From the NCBI GenBank assembly GCA_015490105.1, contig WFYK01000158.1:1-12755 (forward strand): a DNA stretch of 12,755 nucleotides, given 5' to 3'. Positions within the stretch are counted from its first letter, which is position 1; every line of letters starts with the position of its first letter. Of the stretch, positions 11,956-12,755 are shown piece by piece. A program made the position numbers and the translations under genes. The DNA comes from Aquificaceae bacterium. GTDB taxonomy: Bacteria > Aquificota > Aquificia > Aquificales > Aquificaceae. A model generated the notes under the pieces. It was not told the origin of the DNA. It ran no database searches and saw only the letters and a list, made by a program, of their open reading frames with translations.

Positions 11956-12755
11956 TCAAGACGCTTCGGACATACACCTTAAGGTAGGAGCAAAACCTGT
12001 TTACCGTATACATAAGAAACTCGTAGTGGACGAAGAGTTCCCCGCGATAACCTTGGAACACTTCGAGCTGTTCTTAAAAGAGGTCGTCGGTAAAAATCCC
12101 CAGAAGATGAAAGAGTTCGAAGAACTCGGAGAGGTAGACCTTTCCTACTCCCTTCCTAAAGTTTCCAGATTCAGGGTAAACGTATACAAGCAAAGGGGAA
12201 CCTTCGGTATGGCCTTCAGAGTAATCCCCTACCGGATCCCCGACTTTAGCACCTTGAACCTTCCGGAAGTTATGCTAAAAATCGCTCTTTCCCATAGCAA
12301 AGGGCTGATTTTAGTAACAGGGCCCACTGGTTCGGGAAAGTCCACTACCCTCGCGTCGATAATAGAAGCTATAAACGTCCAGCACAGGAAGGTGATAGTC
12401 ACAATAGAAGACCCGATAGAATACCTCTTCAGAGACAGGAACTGCTTCATAGTCCAAAGGGAAGTGGGTATAGATACTAAAAGCTTTGCGAGGGGACTTA
12501 GAGCAGCCCTCAGGGAAGACCCGGATGTGATAATGGTAGGTGAGATAAGGGACAGAGAAACCGCGGAGATAGCCCTTCAGGCTGCGGAGACAGGACACCT
12601 TGTTATGTCTACACTCCACACCTTGGATGCAAAAGAAACTATAAACAGGATAATCAGTATGTTTAACTTGGAAGTGAGAGACCAAGTAAGGCAGATGCTC
12701 GCTGGCACGCTGATAGCTATCTTTTCTCAAAGACTTCTTCCCAGAGCGGACAGGA
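11924..12755 (+). CDS. pilT: PilT/PilU-family type IV pilus retraction ATPase, 3' end missing
   Basis: A hexameric secretion ATPase that powers pilus retraction for twitching motility and DNA uptake, acting at the cytoplasmic side of the pilus base. The 277 residues in the window include the N-terminal ASDIHLKVG (14-22), Walker A GPTGSGKST (133-141), the Asp box TIEDPIEYLF (160-169), Walker B MVGEIRD (204-210, with E207) and the His box GHLVMSTLHT (224-233, with H225 and H232). All catalytic residues are present. The C-terminal region, including the AIRNLIRE motif that marks PilT, lies beyond the edge, so PilT and PilU cannot be told apart. The start is TTG in the recA frame-shifted overlap: the first 32 bases are shared with recA, which implies translational coupling. 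The link with recA could join DNA uptake with recombination. It is most likely PilT because thermophiles often keep only one copy. Confidence 0.9.
   Translation, partial: MLQLILKKALDQDASDIHLKVGAKPVYRIHKKLVVDEEFPAITLEHFELFLKEVVGKNPQKMKEFEELGEVDLSYSLPKVSRFRVNVYKQRGTFGMAFRVIPYRIPDFSTLNLPEVMLKIALSHSKGLILVTGPTGSGKSTTLASIIEAINVQHRKVIVTIEDPIEYLFRDRNCFIVQREVGIDTKSFARGLRAALREDPDVIMVGEIRDRETAEIALQAAETGHLVMSTLHTLDAKETINRIISMFNLEVRDQVRQMLAGTLIAIFSQRLLPRADR

Noticed and set aside
12311..12730. A 139-residue open frame on the minus strand opposite the pilus ATPase.
   Set aside because: The plus strand carries a complete set of secretion-ATPase motifs here; the minus-strand product shows no family features.

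Overview
This window looks like a stretch of chromosome from a hyperthermophilic member of the Aquificaceae. The best evidence is the close resemblance of two proteins, as I remember them, to Aquifex aeolicus proteins: the tRNA-binding protein Trbp111 and the Kdo transferase WaaA. Both match over long stretches but are not identical, so I infer a relative rather than A. aeolicus itself. The Kdo transferase and a DAP-type MurE point to a Gram-negative, diderm cell. Heavy use of ATA and AGG/AGA codons, Lys/Glu-rich proteins and almost no intergenic DNA also fit. I see no mobile element, CRISPR array, tRNA or rRNA, and no stretch over 60 bases lacks a gene.

Layout, left to right. The 5' end of an unidentified minus-strand gene (1-49) diverges from a KaiC-like RecA-fold ATPase (71-928, +). 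The ATPase collides tail to tail with a minus-strand operon that reads CoA-binding protein (2855-2445), JAMM metalloprotease (2445-2026), carA (2024-906). Divergent from that operon is waaA (2874-3965, +), which overlaps the end of a low-molecular-weight phosphatase-fold protein (4321-3920, -) that has lost its catalytic residues. murE (4345-5730, +) then meets the end of the second minus-strand operon: bcp (10087-9614), nth (9617-8994), trbp111 (8991-8659), secA (8656-5723). The last unit is a plus-strand operon: a GcvH-family lipoyl carrier (10146-10634), gatC (10636-10920), recA (10924-11955) and a PilT/PilU-type ATPase (11924 to the window edge, incomplete).

Most genes are housekeeping: pyrimidine/arginine precursor synthesis (CarA), cell envelope (WaaA, MurE), protein export (SecA), translation (Trbp111, GatC), DNA repair and recombination (Nth, RecA), peroxide defence (Bcp), and type IV pilus retraction or DNA uptake (PilT-like). 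The operons mix unrelated functions, as is known for Aquifex. Within them genes overlap or sit 1-3 bases apart, so translational coupling is likely.

The most unusual structure is in the gaps. All four divergent gene pairs have one AT-rich, partly or fully palindromic -10-like box at the exact or near-exact midpoint of the gap. In three pairs the gap is only 18-23 bases, with the box 7-8 bases from both start codons, which predicts bidirectional promoters firing leaderless mRNAs both ways. All three convergent pairs overlap at their ends, leaving no room for ordinary terminators. The second notable item is the phosphatase-fold protein with Ser in place of the catalytic Cys. The lipoyl carrier, which resembles the LbpA-type carriers of sulfur oxidation, and the insert-bearing SecA are also worth a look. 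I found no wholly new multi-gene system.
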